DNA of 64,000 nt, from assembly GCF_900106065.1 (NCBI RefSeq), contig NZ_LT629796.1:6486501-6550500 (forward strand), given 5' to 3'. Under the pieces are notes generated by a model that was not told the origin of the DNA, made no database searches, and saw only the letters and a list, made by a program, of their open reading frames with translations. A program made the translations under genes and the position numbers. Below, piece after piece: positions 50,921 through 60,074 of the stretch; position 1 is the stretch's first letter; the number at the start of each line of letters is the position of its first letter. The stretch comes from Pseudomonas mandelii. Lineage in GTDB: Bacteria > Pseudomonadota > Gammaproteobacteria > Pseudomonadales > Pseudomonadaceae.

Positions 50921-51810
50921 CTGAGTTTTCTTGTAAAGTCCCTACAAATCAACAGGCCGGGTCGGTTAGCAATGTGCCTGGCTATTCAATGCCTGCCAAC
51001 ATTCACTTGTTCGTTGTCGTCGATGAAATAGGTAAAGATGGCTTTCTAGTTCGCAAAATCTACTCCTCACCAGATAATCCTCACCTTGTCGCAAAGAACC
51101 TCCCCGCGTTTCAAATCAAGCACGAGGTATGGCCGGAAAAATTTGGCATGATACCTATAGACCCGAAATCCAACGCCACGGTAGCGGAGCACGTATTTAG
51201 CAGCAGAAAATATCCGTCCAGCTATCTATCTACCAGCTCTGAATTTCCAAACGGGTCGCCGCGATTCGAGGGCAAGACCGTTTACATTGATATAGAAAAA
51301 GCAAAAGCAGCAGGTGCAAAGCTTGTATCCACCGAAGAGATATTAAAGTCACTCGACGAATACAAAAAAGTCGCCCCAAAGAAAGTCGTCCAGATAGACC
51401 AAATCGCAGATTGGGTTAAGAATATAGACAAAGAAGTACTGGTTCAGGCTGAAAAAGTACCGGCCAAAGCAGTCTTTACCCCAAGTTCCTACAAAGCAAC
51501 AAACATGTTGATTAAGGGAGCGAGAGTTGTAAGGGTTTTTGCCATCGGTTTTACCGCCTATGACTTGAAGTTGGCTACAGATGAGTCAATCAAGCAAAAT
51601 AGCGTCAAACCGATCTCGGTCGAAGTAGTCAAGCAAGCTGGAGGTTGGGGGGCCGCAATCGCGGGAGGACGGATTGGCCTGGCGGTAGGTGCTGCTGTTG
51701 GTATAGAAACGGGCCCAGGAGCAATTGTCAGTGCTGCTGTTGGTGGAATTATCTTCGGTACGGCGGGTTATTTGGGTGCAACCTGGCTTACTGATTACGT
51801 ACAAGACTGA
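50917..51810 (+). CDS. Candidate type VI effector of unknown activity
   Basis: A 297-residue protein whose ATG overlaps the PAAR gene stop. The N-terminal 145 residues contain HLFVVVDEIGKDGFLVRKIY and SSRKYPSSYLSTSSEFPNGS followed by VYIDIEKAKAAGAKLVSTEE. The STS motif and the ordering recall ADP-ribosyltransferase-like toxins, but the catalytic residues cannot be assigned. The C-terminal 60 residues are a glycine-rich hydrophobic region (AGGRIGLAVGAAVGIETGPG) that could insert into membrane. Place in the operon, between PAAR and a small acidic gene, supports an effector. Codon use is AT-richer than core genes. Confidence 0.65.
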   Translation: MTEFSCKVPTNQQAGSVSNVPGYSMPANIHLFVVVDEIGKDGFLVRKIYSSPDNPHLVAKNLPAFQIKHEVWPEKFGMIPIDPKSNATVAEHVFSSRKYPSSYLSTSSEFPNGSPRFEGKTVYIDIEKAKAAGAKLVSTEEILKSLDEYKKVAPKKVVQIDQIADWVKNIDKEVLVQAEKVPAKAVFTPSSYKATNMLIKGARVVRVFAIGFTAYDLKLATDESIKQNSVKPISVEVVKQAGGWGAAIAGGRIGLAVGAAVGIETGPGAIVSAAVGGIIFGTAGYLGATWLTDYVQD

Positions 51811-51819
51811 GGTCTGGTG

Positions 51820-52443
51820 ATGAGTTTTTTTAGTCGTTTCAAATCCTTCATGAAGCAAGAACCAGAAGAGCAAATTGCTGGATATTCCATTTCAGAGCTA
51901 AGAACCATTTTCGCTGATCCTTCAACAAGCGAAATTAGTCGGCTGCCCTACTACCCCAAAACATCATCTTTAGAAGGACTGGGTATTCCAGCCTTTTATT
52001 CTTCATTTTTAATTGAGCACGCAGACACTCATAAATTTCTGGCGTTCGTCGAAGCAAATTTTAAATACACATCTGAAAAAACATTTAATGAGCTACCTGC
52101 AAAGCACTATGTTAACGATGAAAAAAACGAGCAATTAGTATTTTTTACTTCCACAAGGGAGTTCAACTCAACAACTGTTCGAATGGTTACGAACAGCATC
52201 GATTTCATGAATGTTATTTTGCGCGAGAATTTTGCCCCTCCTCCCCCATGGATAGCGTTTGAAGGGTACAACCCTTCCTGGTGGGGTGGAGAGATGCAAG
52301 GTGCTCAAGGGTACTACAACGACAATTACTTCATTCCCTTCCTCACTCAATTGAGTGACCTGGAAAGAATGAAGTATTACGCAAGATTTGGCGCTACAAA
52401 CGAGTGGATAGAACGCTTGGAATTGATGTACCGCTCTGAATGA
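51820..52443 (+). CDS. Candidate immunity protein for the adjacent effector
   Basis: A 207-residue acidic soluble protein without signal peptide or membrane helix. The ATG at 51820 has GAGG 7 bases upstream; a GTG one codon earlier is possible. It begins 9 bases after the effector stop and is AT-rich like it. No family is recognised; the position as the last gene of a PAAR-effector operon is that of an immunity gene. A cytoplasmic location would fit an effector acting in the cytoplasm. Confidence 0.6.
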   Translation: MSFFSRFKSFMKQEPEEQIAGYSISELRTIFADPSTSEISRLPYYPKTSSLEGLGIPAFYSSFLIEHADTHKFLAFVEANFKYTSEKTFNELPAKHYVNDEKNEQLVFFTSTREFNSTTVRMVTNSIDFMNVILRENFAPPPPWIAFEGYNPSWWGGEMQGAQGYYNDNYFIPFLTQLSDLERMKYYARFGATNEWIERLELMYRSE

Positions 52444-52552
52444 GCATGGCCTGAACGGGTCTGCTCCGCAGCCCACCGGGAGCAAGCTCCCTCGCCACAG
52501 AGGCGGTGTCAGTCTTGGATATTACGGGCCAGCAAGTGCTGAGTTTGAAGCA
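52444..52552. repeat. REP-like remnant downstream of the immunity gene
   Basis: ACCGGGAGCAAGCTCCCTCGCCACAG is a single REP-type palindrome (GGGAGC-AA-GCTCCC). Nothing else is seen before the mqo terminator. Confidence 0.5.
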
Positions 52553-52587
52553 CAAAAAAGCCCACTGACCGTCTCCGGTCAGTGGGC
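52553..52587 (-). terminator. Rho-independent terminator of mqo
   Basis: Read leftward: GCCCACTGACC, loop GGAGAC, GGTCAGTGGGC, then six T. Perfect 11-bp stem. Confidence 0.93.
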
Positions 52588-52608
52588 TTTCTCTGATTAC
52601 GCTTCTAC

Positions 52609-54261
52609 TTACAAAGCCATATCACTGGCAGCATTAGCCTTCGGCGCTTTCGCCTTATCAGCATCAGCCGGAGCAGCAGCCGGAGCCGCTACCTGACCAA
52701 TCGCCGGTGGCGGAGTCAGTTGCAGCACCTTGGCAGTGTAAGCCCACTCCTGCGCAACCTTCTCAGGGCTGCCGTTCAGCTGAGTGCCATAGCTCGGCAC
52801 GATCTGATGCAGCTTTTCCTGCCAGGCAGGCGAAGCGACCTTGTCCTTGAACACTTTCTGCAGCACGGTCAGCATGATCGGTGCAGCCGTCGAGGCGCCC
52901 GGCGATGCGCCCAGCAGGCCGGCAATGGTGCCGTCTTGCGATGCAACGATCTCGGTGCCCAGCTTCAGCACGCCACCCGCTGCTTCATCACGCTTGATGA
53001 TTTGCACGCGTTGGCCGGCTTGCCACAGGCGCCAGTCTTCGGCTTTGGCGTTCGGGAAGTATTCTTTCAGGGCGTTGAGGCGGTCTTCGTCAGACAGCAT
53101 CAGTTGGCCGGCGAGGTACTCGACCAGCGGGTATTCCTTGATGCCGACTTTGGTCATTGGCCACACGTTGTGCGTGGTGGTGGTGGTCAGCAGGTCCAGG
53201 TACGAGCCTTCCTTCAGGAACTTGGTGCTGAAGGTCGCGAATGGGCCAAACAGAATGACGCGCTTGCCGTCCAGGACACGGGTGTCCAGGTGCGGAACCG
53301 ACATTGGCGGTGCGCCAACGGAGGCTTTGCCGTAGGCCTTGGCCAGGTGTTGTTCGGCCAGGGTCGGGTTTTCGGTGACGAGGAACGAGCCGCCTACCGG
53401 GAAGCCTGCGTATTCCTTGGCTTCAGGAATACCGGACTTCTGCAGCAGGTGCAGTGCACCGCCGCCCGCGCCGATGAACACGAACTTGGCGTCGGTTTCG
53501 GACTGGGTGCCGTCTTTCAGGTTTTTGTAGCTGACGCGCCAGGTGCCGTCGTCGTTCTTGGTGATGTCTTGCACTTCGCTAGACAGTTTCAAGTCGAACT
53601 TCGGTGTGGTTTGCAGGTGCGCGACGAACTGGCGGGTGATTTCGCCAAAGTTGACGTCGGTGCCGATCGGGCTCCAGGTGGCCGCGATTTTCTGGTTCGG
53701 GTCGCGCCCTTCCATCATCAGCGGAACCCACTTCTTGATCACAGCCGGGTCTTCGGAGTACTGCATGCCGGCGAACAGCGGGCTCGCTTGCAGGGCTTCG
53801 TAGCGCTTCTTCAGGAACTTGATGTTGTCATCGCCCCACACAAAGCTCATGTGCGGCGTGGAGTTGATGAACGAACGCGGGTTTTTCAGCACGCCTTGCT
53901 GAACCTGCCAGGCCCAGAACTGACGGGAGATCTGGAACGCTTCGTTGATTTCAACGGCTTTCGGGATCTGTACGTTGCCCTTGTCGTCTTCCGGGGTGTA
54001 GTTCAACTCGGCCAGGGCGGAGTGACCGGTACCGGCGTTGTTCCAGCCGTTGGAGCTCTCCAGGGCGACGCCGTCGAGGCGCTCGATCATTTCCATCGAA
54101 GTGCCAGGTTCCAGCTCGTTGAGCCAGACACCCAGGGTCGCGCTCATGATGCCGCCGCCGATCAGCAGTACATCGACTTTCTTTGCCTCTGCCGCGTGAA
54201 CGGACGTGATCCCCATCGACAAAGCCAGCCCCAGCAGGGCCGTGTTCATTTTCTTAAACAT
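52609..54261 (-). CDS. mqo: Malate:quinone oxidoreductase, exported type
   Basis: A 550-residue membrane-associated FAD enzyme that oxidises malate to oxaloacetate and reduces quinone (TCA cycle). A signal peptide (about residues 1-24, ending SVHA) precedes the FAD motif [16 protein letters not shown]; further signatures are [20 protein letters not shown] and [19 protein letters not shown]. The ATG at 54261 has AGGTG 6 bases upstream; a GTG at 54270 is less likely. The C-terminal alanine/proline-rich tail ([20 protein letters not shown]) is unusual and is the part duplicated at 50.0 kb. Signal-bearing Mqo paralogues occur in Pseudomonas. Confidence 0.95.
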   Translation of the reverse strand: MFKKMNTALLGLALSMGITSVHAAEAKKVDVLLIGGGIMSATLGVWLNELEPGTSMEMIERLDGVALESSNGWNNAGTGHSALAELNYTPEDDKGNVQIPKAVEINEAFQISRQFWAWQVQQGVLKNPRSFINSTPHMSFVWGDDNIKFLKKRYEALQASPLFAGMQYSEDPAVIKKWVPLMMEGRDPNQKIAATWSPIGTDVNFGEITRQFVAHLQTTPKFDLKLSSEVQDITKNDDGTWRVSYKNLKDGTQSETDAKFVFIGAGGGALHLLQKSGIPEAKEYAGFPVGGSFLVTENPTLAEQHLAKAYGKASVGAPPMSVPHLDTRVLDGKRVILFGPFATFSTKFLKEGSYLDLLTTTTTHNVWPMTKVGIKEYPLVEYLAGQLMLSDEDRLNALKEYFPNAKAEDWRLWQAGQRVQIIKRDEAAGGVLKLGTEIVASQDGTIAGLLGASPGASTAAPIMLTVLQKVFKDKVASPAWQEKLHQIVPSYGTQLNGSPEKVAQEWAYTAKVLQLTPPPAIGQVAAPAAAPADADKAKAPKANAASDMAL

Positions 54262-54270
54262 CTGTAGCAC

Positions 54271-54578
54271 CTATGATAAAACGCCATCCGCCCTTCCATT
54301 CCCGCTCACGGCCCCTTGGTTCACGACATTCAGGCAGGACGTCGTGGGTGCTCGTACACAAGAATCGAAGGGTGGGCACACAAGGCCGACTGTCTGCATC
54401 GACCTCAATTTATATGTCCCTACTGAACTGACTTTTTATCATTATTGGCTTCAGCTACTTGAGCGACATTGATCCTGTCGGCACGTCTCAAGGACGGGCC
54501 AACTGAATAGGTCAAACCAAGTTGGCGCGCAGAATATCATGGCAGGACGACCACGCGCTCCCAAAAGGACTTATGAGT
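54271..54578. other. Promoter region of mqo, no gene seen
   Basis: About 310 bases between mqo and the convergent-side GNAT stop. It should hold the mqo promoter (leftward). No small gene or hairpin is clear. Confidence 0.35.
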
Positions 54579-55289
54579 CTAGTCCAGACGGGGCTCGTTC
54601 GCCGCGTCCCGGCCCAAACGATTCAGCACAAACACCTTGGCGTTGTGGGTCATTTGGTCCAGATGCCGGTCGCGTTGCTTTTCGGCATCGACCATCGCGC
54701 GCTTTCCGTGTTTTTGCAGCAAGTAGTTATGTATCTGCCGAACCTCTAGAGAACTGTAGATAAATGTGACATCCAACAGTCCCATCAAGCCTTCGCTGCT
54801 GTGGTCGCGGGTGTTCATCAGCACCTGCGTGCCGCGCACGCCCAGCACCTGAAAACCCATCGACTCGAACCACGGCACCTTGGCCACGGTGCAGGTCAGT
54901 TCGGCGTGGGGGTAGCGGCTGATCATGTCTTGCAACATGGTCCGCGCGACGCCTCGGCGGCGATGACCCGAGTCAACGGCCATGTAGGCCACGCCGCAGG
55001 CTTCGGGATCGTCCTTGACCGGCAGGTACAGCAGAAAGCCGATGACCTTTTCAGGGTCTTCATCGTCGGTGGCGACGATCAACTCGACCGCAATGCCCTT
55101 GGACCCGCCGAGGGCTTCCAGGTACAGATGCACTTCGTAACCGACCGCGTACTGATACACGTTGTACAGCGGGTTGCTCGGCGCGATGCCGACCATGCTG
55201 ATGTCGGTCAGGTTGTCGACGACCATCTGCAGGATCTGGCTGTTGATGTGCTCCGGGCACGGGGCGTCGAAGTGGGTGAGTTCGGACAT
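54579..55289 (-). CDS. GNAT family N-acetyltransferase
   Basis: A 236-residue protein with a GNAT core: acetyl-CoA binding motif A is VAYMAVDSGHRRRGVARTML (R/Q-x-x-G-x-A type), followed by WFESMGFQVLGVRG. The C-terminal 60 residues are charged and helical. The substrate is unknown. ATG at 55289; it ends 25 bases past the TetR gene start side and may be read with it. Confidence 0.85.
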   Translation of the reverse strand: MSELTHFDAPCPEHINSQILQMVVDNLTDISMVGIAPSNPLYNVYQYAVGYEVHLYLEALGGSKGIAVELIVATDDEDPEKVIGFLLYLPVKDDPEACGVAYMAVDSGHRRRGVARTMLQDMISRYPHAELTCTVAKVPWFESMGFQVLGVRGTQVLMNTRDHSSEGLMGLLDVTFIYSSLEVRQIHNYLLQKHGKRAMVDAEKQRDRHLDQMTHNAKVFVLNRLGRDAANEPRLD

Positions 55290-55313
55290 TGAAATTCTGA
55301 CTCCGGGATCGCT

Positions 55314-55949
55314 TTACTGGGTTTCGGCGGGGCTATTGTCACAGATTGATCGCCACGCCGCTTCTGCCAGCAATTCCCGGTAGGCCTTCGGACTGGCGAC
55401 CACCCTCCCCGACAACCATGCCCGGCAGTAACTGTCCGCCTGGCCGATGATCAGCGACGGCAGCAATTCGGCCGGAAACGCGCGCAATTCATCGCGTCGG
55501 CCGGGCTCTGCCAGCCATTGGCCGAGTGTCTGGTTACGGATTTTGTTGCGAGTGGCCAGTTCTTCCTTGAACGGCCCTTTGGTGACGGCAAATCGCGCGT
55601 GGTACTGGAAACGCGCCCAGTCGGGTTGGCTGTCGACCCAATCGACGTAACTGTGGACCAGCGCGTGCACGCCCTCTTCGGTCGTCTGTGCCTCGGCGAG
55701 GTAGCTGTCGCGAAGCAGTGCCTGGTCATCCAGCGCCGTAAAAAACAACGCGGCCACCAGGCCTTCCTTGTTGCCGAAATGATGGTAGATCGCGCCGACG
55801 CTGGTATCGCATTCGGCGCGGATCATTTCGATGGTCGTGGCTTCGAGCCCTTGTTCGTTGAACAGGGCCAAGGCTTTTCTGAAGATGTCGCGCTTGAGTT
55901 CGGCTCTTCTGCCGGGGTAGCTGCGCTCGAGTAGATCTGCGGTTTCCAT
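55314..55949 (-). CDS. TetR/AcrR family transcriptional regulator
   Basis: A 211-residue repressor. The N-terminal helix-turn-helix is KALALFNEQGLEATTIEMIR and DTSVGAIYHHFGNKEGLVAALF, typical of TetR; the rest is an all-helical ligand domain. It is divergent from the DUF4442 gene, and three copies of a 14-base site lie between them, so it probably represses both. It precedes the GNAT gene by 24 bases on the same strand, which may form an operon. Confidence 0.9.
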   Translation of the reverse strand: METADLLERSYPGRRAELKRDIFRKALALFNEQGLEATTIEMIRAECDTSVGAIYHHFGNKEGLVAALFFTALDDQALLRDSYLAEAQTTEEGVHALVHSYVDWVDSQPDWARFQYHARFAVTKGPFKEELATRNKIRNQTLGQWLAEPGRRDELRAFPAELLPSLIIGQADSYCRAWLSGRVVASPKAYRELLAEAAWRSICDNSPAETQ

Positions 55950-56013
55950 GCGGGATACAGGCCAGAAAATTCATGACAAGGCAGGCGGCTGCCGGTGAGA
56001 AAGCTGCGCTAGG

Positions 56014-56041
56014 TTGACAGATTTAATCGCAACAGAATACT
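56014..56041 (+). promoter_or_regulatory. Promoter candidate of the DUF4442 gene
   Basis: TTGACA at 56014-56019 and AATACT at 56036-56041, 16 bases apart. The -10 part lies inside the first operator copy, so repressor binding would block the polymerase. Confidence 0.55.
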
Positions 56042-56084
56042 GTTCCGTCACAGAATATTGTTCTGTTACAGAACAGTATTCTGT
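56032..56084. promoter_or_regulatory. Operator cluster: three ACAGAATAnTGTTC sites
   Basis: Copies at 56032-56045 and 56050-56063 in one direction, 18 bases apart, and one inverted at 56071-56084; the first and last are perfect reverse complements. Position between divergent tetR and DUF4442 genes makes this the likely TetR binding region. Confidence 0.75.
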
Positions 56085-56111
56085 AAAACCATCCCTCAGC
56101 GAGGCTTCAAA

Positions 56112-56552
56112 ATGAGTCAGTTTCTCAGCATGTTCAACAGCGCCGGCCCGGAAGCATTCAGCAAAATGGCCTGCCAGGTGGCCCCCTACTTCAGCACCAT
56201 CAAGCCGCTGATCTCGGCGTTGCGCCCGGGTCATGCCACGGTGCAGGTGCCGTTCAGCAAGGAGATCACCAACCACTTGGGCTCGGTTCATGCGATTGCG
56301 ATGTGCAACGCCGCCGAACTGGCGGCAGGGACGATGACCGACGTGTCCATTCCCGCCGGTGCGCGCTGGATTCCGAAAGGGATGACGGTCGAGTACCTGG
56401 CCAAGGCCAAGAGCGATGTGACGGCGGTGGCCGATGGCGAGGCGGTGGATTGGCAGACGGAGGGCGACAAGATCGTGCCGGTGGATATTCATGATGCCGA
56501 AGGCAAGAAGGTGTTCACGGCGCGCATCACCATGAATGTGAAGCTCGCTTAA
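56112..56552 (+). CDS. DUF4442 hotdog-fold protein (thioesterase-like)
   Basis: A 146-residue protein of the DUF4442/YiiD-C hotdog type. GHATVQVPFSKEITNHLGSVHAIAMCNAAELAAG is the core helix and strand region also found in acyl-CoA thioesterases, ending in ITMNVKLA. ATG at 56112 has only a weak ribosome site (aggctt). Together with the TetR gene and operator cluster this resembles a fatty-acyl-responsive module; the substrate is unknown. A hairpin follows the stop. Confidence 0.85.
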   Translation: MSQFLSMFNSAGPEAFSKMACQVAPYFSTIKPLISALRPGHATVQVPFSKEITNHLGSVHAIAMCNAAELAAGTMTDVSIPAGARWIPKGMTVEYLAKAKSDVTAVADGEAVDWQTEGDKIVPVDIHDAEGKKVFTARITMNVKLA

Positions 56553-56565
56553 ACGCCCACCTGCC

Positions 56566-56592
56566 TGTAGCAGCCAGCGTCCGGCTGCTACA
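56566..56592. terminator. Hairpin downstream of the DUF4442 gene
   Basis: TGTAGCAGCC and GGCTGCTACA pair perfectly around a 7-base loop, 13 bases after the stop. It is like a Pseudomonas REP variant and may end transcription, but no T-tract follows. Confidence 0.6.
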
Positions 56593-56657
56593 ACAATTGC
56601 GCAACCCGCCAATCGCGTGAATGCTTTCAAGCAGGGCCGAAAAACCTTTCTACCTCC

Positions 56658-57833
56658 CTACTCCGAAACAGCTACCTGATTACGCCCACGCGCCTTGGCT
56701 CGATACAGCGCTTTATCCGCGTTATTCAGCAAACTTTGAAAATCGTTGTCGCCGATGTCCATCGCTGCCACACCGAGGCTGGCCGATATACGGTGAACCG
56801 GTCCGGTCATCAATCCACCGATCGACTGGATAAGTTGCTCGGCGATGTTAAGGGCGACTTCAATGGAAGTATCCGGGAGCAGGATCGCGAACTCTTCACC
56901 GCCGAGCCTGCCGAAGACATCCGTGTCGCGGAAGGACCGGTTGATGATCACGCCCATTTGCCGCAACACCTGATCCCCGACCTGATGACCGTAGGTGTCA
57001 TTGATGTGCTTGAAGTGATCCATGTCCAGCATCACCGCGCACAACGGTAACCGGTTGTGTTGGCAGTCATGGAACAGTTGCTGGGCATGCTCGAAAAAAG
57101 CGCGGCGATTTTTCAGGCCGGTGAGTTCATCGGTCTGTGCGGCGTAAGTGGCAATGCGATGGGCGCGTTCCATTTCGCGGGTTAGCAGGAAGGCGGTTTC
57201 CAGGGCTTCGGCCAGTTTGCGTGTCGCGCTGGCCACGAATGAGGCGAACACAATCACGGCCAGCGCCATGCCGACCTGAATCGCTGACGATTGAAACAGC
57301 AGCCAGAGCGTACACGGCAACAACACAAGGCCAATCGACGCCAGCGTCATGTATCGATACGCCGAATAACACGACACCGCGCTGACCGACATGCCGACGG
57401 CAAAAAGCATGACCAGTGCCTGGGCCAACAGGTCGTTTGCCGGCATGACCGCAAATGCACCCGCCCCCCAGATACCGGCGGACAACACCAGCGTGAACCC
57501 GTATTTCCTCTCCCAGCGTTGCGGGGTGCGCTCACTGTCCGGGCAGCGAAACCAGGCCACGAACATCAGGAGGCGCAGCAACGACGACGCTGTCAGCAGC
57601 CCTATCCAGGTGAAAAGGACGGAGTGATCAAAACGCTCCCAGCACAGCCCGCACAGCATGATCGCGGCTAGAAAACTGCCGAAAATCGCAGGGAATGACT
57701 GGTGGAAAAGCTGATGCAATCGATCACTGCGCACCTGCGCTGCGATGAAAGCATCCTGGTCGTGCCGAAATCCTGGGCCACCCATTTGATCCGCCTGATC
57801 ATGATGCTGCGACAAAAAAAGCGATTGTGGCAT
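56658..57833 (-). CDS. Membrane GGDEF diguanylate cyclase
   Basis: A 391-residue protein. Six hydrophobic segments between about residues 45 and 200 form a membrane sensor of MASE type. The C-terminal GGDEF domain starts at DELTGLKNRRAF and has the active-site variant LGGEEFAILLPD (GGEEF, normally active). It makes c-di-GMP from two GTP. No RxxD inhibitory site is obvious before the motif (DTDVFGR). The start at 57833 is preceded by an AGGTGG-like site; a TTG at 57857 is weaker. Confidence 0.9.
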   Translation of the reverse strand: MPQSLFLSQHHDQADQMGGPGFRHDQDAFIAAQVRSDRLHQLFHQSFPAIFGSFLAAIMLCGLCWERFDHSVLFTWIGLLTASSLLRLLMFVAWFRCPDSERTPQRWERKYGFTLVLSAGIWGAGAFAVMPANDLLAQALVMLFAVGMSVSAVSCYSAYRYMTLASIGLVLLPCTLWLLFQSSAIQVGMALAVIVFASFVASATRKLAEALETAFLLTREMERAHRIATYAAQTDELTGLKNRRAFFEHAQQLFHDCQHNRLPLCAVMLDMDHFKHINDTYGHQVGDQVLRQMGVIINRSFRDTDVFGRLGGEEFAILLPDTSIEVALNIAEQLIQSIGGLMTGPVHRISASLGVAAMDIGDNDFQSLLNNADKALYRAKARGRNQVAVSE

Positions 57834-58082
57834 CCTGCCACCTAGGCAAACAAACAATTACGACTCGTGGGTACCCGCACATTCACGGCAATGCGCCCTT
57901 AAAGCCTCTGTGACAATCGTCAGAAAAGTAATAGCACAAAGTGAGCTATCCCTAGGCATCGAGCCAAATGACATTGCGCCAGCAACGTACAACGCGTTCG
58001 TCCTGCTACGCTTTTGAAGCCTCCAATGGAATCGGGCGATAGTGACTCATACGGATCCACTTGACTGTTGAGGTTGCGCAAT

Positions 58083-58526
58083 GTGAGAGCCCAACTTATC
58101 AGCGCCGTCATTACCCTGACCATGATCGGAGTGACGACGTATGGGTTTATAGAATGGAACACTGGCGAACGCGCGCGCCGGGATGCAGTGTGCAAGGCAG
58201 CTCGACAGCACAAGGAAGAGGTGGAAATTCGAGCACGAGCGATGGCTGCCGGGCTGTCTGTCGATGCTTACGCCGAAGCCGAGAAAGCCGAAGTCGGCAA
58301 ATTGGTCAGCTCCCTGGATACCGCGAAGAATGATGCCGAGGTTGAAGCTGTCATAGACGCACACGCTGCCGAGTTGCAGGCGCAGGACGCCGCCACCGAC
58401 GCGGAGCTGAAAAACCAGGGGAGCCAGCAATTCCTCGAACAGAAGTTCAAGGAACAGCGGATCACCACGGACATCAAGCAGGAAATTGAACGGGCCGAGA
58501 AGGCCGTGGCGGATGCTTGCCGTTAG
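58083..58526 (+). CDS. Hypothetical membrane-anchored coiled-coil protein
   Basis: A protein of about 147 residues if started at the GTG at 58083 (GAGG 9 bases upstream); TTG starts at 58068 and 58074 are possible. One N-terminal membrane helix (about residues 5-25) is followed by a highly charged, alanine- and glutamate-rich helical region with coiled-coil character (AEKAEVGKLVSSLDTAKNDA, FKEQRITTDIKQEIERAEKA). It resembles phage Rz-like or small structural anchor proteins in shape only. Convergent with the YceI gene, 13 bases apart. Confidence 0.6.
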   Translation: MRAQLISAVITLTMIGVTTYGFIEWNTGERARRDAVCKAARQHKEEVEIRARAMAAGLSVDAYAEAEKAEVGKLVSSLDTAKNDAEVEAVIDAHAAELQAQDAATDAELKNQGSQQFLEQKFKEQRITTDIKQEIERAEKAVADACR

Positions 58527-58539
58527 ACCCCACTGACCG

Positions 58540-59109
58540 CTACCGCTGCGGCGCAACCATCCGAAACCGGATAATGATGTCGTCGGAAACAACCGTGTCG
58601 CCCCATTCACCCTCGCCGACCTTGAAGTCGCTACGCTTGAGCGTTAGCTGGCCATCGAAGATCCCGATGGCCTCCTCCTCTTTCAGGAGGACCGGAACAG
58701 TCACCTCACGGGTGACGCCCCTCAGCGTCAGTTTGCCGGTGATCGAATAGCGGTGGTCACCCAGCGCGTTCACGGCGGTCGATTCAAACGTCGCCTCGGG
58801 ATACTTCTGCGTGTCGAACCAGGCGGGCCTTTGCAGTTCGGTGTTGGCGTCTTCGCTACCGGCATCGATGCTGCCGAGCTGGATGGTCAGCGCGGCACGG
58901 CCCTCCTCGGGGTTGTCCGTGTCGAAGTCGAGTGTGGCCTTGAACGTGTCAAACGTGCCGTACACCCGCGAGCTGAACTGGTTGTACGTAAAGGAGATCG
59001 TGCTGGCGGTTTCATTCACTTGCGTGTATTCGGCCGCTTCGGCACCTGGAGAAAAGCCGAAGGCAAGCGCAGCAGCCAGTACGGAAAACGACGGGAATCG
59101 AGTGTTCAT
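58540..59109 (-). CDS. YceI family periplasmic protein
   Basis: A 189-residue lipid-binding YceI-type protein with signal peptide (residues 1-23, AAALAFGFSPGAEA). Core segments are NETASTISFTYNQFSSRVYG, FDTFKATLDFDTDNPEEGRA and VTREVTVPVLLKEEE. The start at 59109 has GGAG 6 bases upstream; the frame continues upstream without signal character. YceI proteins bind isoprenoid-like lipids and are often induced by high pH or osmotic stress. Confidence 0.9.
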   Translation of the reverse strand: MNTRFPSFSVLAAALAFGFSPGAEAAEYTQVNETASTISFTYNQFSSRVYGTFDTFKATLDFDTDNPEEGRAALTIQLGSIDAGSEDANTELQRPAWFDTQKYPEATFESTAVNALGDHRYSITGKLTLRGVTREVTVPVLLKEEEAIGIFDGQLTLKRSDFKVGEGEWGDTVVSDDIIIRFRMVAPQR

Positions 59110-59288
59110 GGGGCGCTCCAGTCGTGGCACACGCTGGCCAGACAGGTGGACTAAAGCAAAGAACCACCGTTTATTCCACCAGGCATTGAGACTTCCGACC
59201 TCCTGTCGGCAACGTGCACCAGCGCCCGATACGGCCACCTGCACAGGTGTTTAATGATTCAAGCACTCACCGCTTCGGGAGACAGGAC

Positions 59289-60035
59289 ATGAAAATCGTC
59301 GTCATCGGTGGCACCGGGCTGATCGGCAGCAAGCTCTGCCAGAACCTGCAGGATCTGGGGCATGAAGCCTTGGCGGCGTCGCCAAGCACCGGCGTCAATG
59401 TCATCAGTGGCGAGGGGCTGACGCAGGCGTTGAAAGGTGCGGATGTGGTGGTCGACGTGTCGAACTCGCCTTCGTTCGAGGACCACGCGGCGTTGCACTT
59501 CTTCGAAACCGCCGGGCACAACCTGATCGCGGCGGAGAAAATCGACGGCGTCAAACACCATGTTGCGCTGTCGGTGGTCGGCACCGAGCGGATGCTCGAT
59601 AGCGGTTACTTCCGGGCGAAAATGGCCCAGGAAAAACTCATCAAGAAGTCGGGCATTCCCTACACCATTGTGCGGGCCACGCAGTTCTTCGAATTTATCC
59701 ATGCCATTGCTCACTCCGGGCGCGAGGAAGGCGACACCATTCACTTGACGTCCGCCGCGCTGCAACCGGTAGCCTCGGCCGATGTGGCGGCGGCACTGAC
59801 GGACATCGCGTTGAAAGCACCGATCAATCAGACGGTCGAAGTGGCCGGCCCTGAAAACCGCCCCCTCATCGAGTTCGCGAGCGACTATTTGAAGCACACC
59901 CGGGACCCGCGCCAGACCGTCGCGGACGACACGGTCCCTTACTTCGGTGCGCCGATCAATGACCAGTCGCTGACACCAGGTGCCAATCCCATTGTCGGCG
60001 CGACCCGGTTTCAGGAGTGGCTTGAGACCCACTAG
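59289..60035 (+). CDS. NAD(P)-binding SDR/NmrA-like protein
   Basis: A 248-residue atypical short-chain dehydrogenase. GGTGLIGSKLCQNL binds the nucleotide, and ALSVVGTERMLDSGYFRAKMAQEKLIKKSGIPYTIVRATQFFEF is the NmrA/NAD(P)H-binding core. No canonical YxxxK site, although Y-x-x-A-K occurs. Ribosome site ggaga plus acaggac before the ATG at 59289. Role unknown; may act as redox sensor or reductase. Confidence 0.87.
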   Translation: MKIVVIGGTGLIGSKLCQNLQDLGHEALAASPSTGVNVISGEGLTQALKGADVVVDVSNSPSFEDHAALHFFETAGHNLIAAEKIDGVKHHVALSVVGTERMLDSGYFRAKMAQEKLIKKSGIPYTIVRATQFFEFIHAIAHSGREEGDTIHLTSAALQPVASADVAAALTDIALKAPINQTVEVAGPENRPLIEFASDYLKHTRDPRQTVADDTVPYFGAPINDQSLTPGANPIVGATRFQEWLETH

Positions 60036-60074
60036 GCGACAACGCCAGATCAAATATGAGGCGTGGCCGTTGCG

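Noticed and set aside
52720..54267. 515-codon plus-strand open frame antisense to mqo
   Set aside because: Antisense shadow; mqo has signal peptide, FAD motif and terminator on the other strand.
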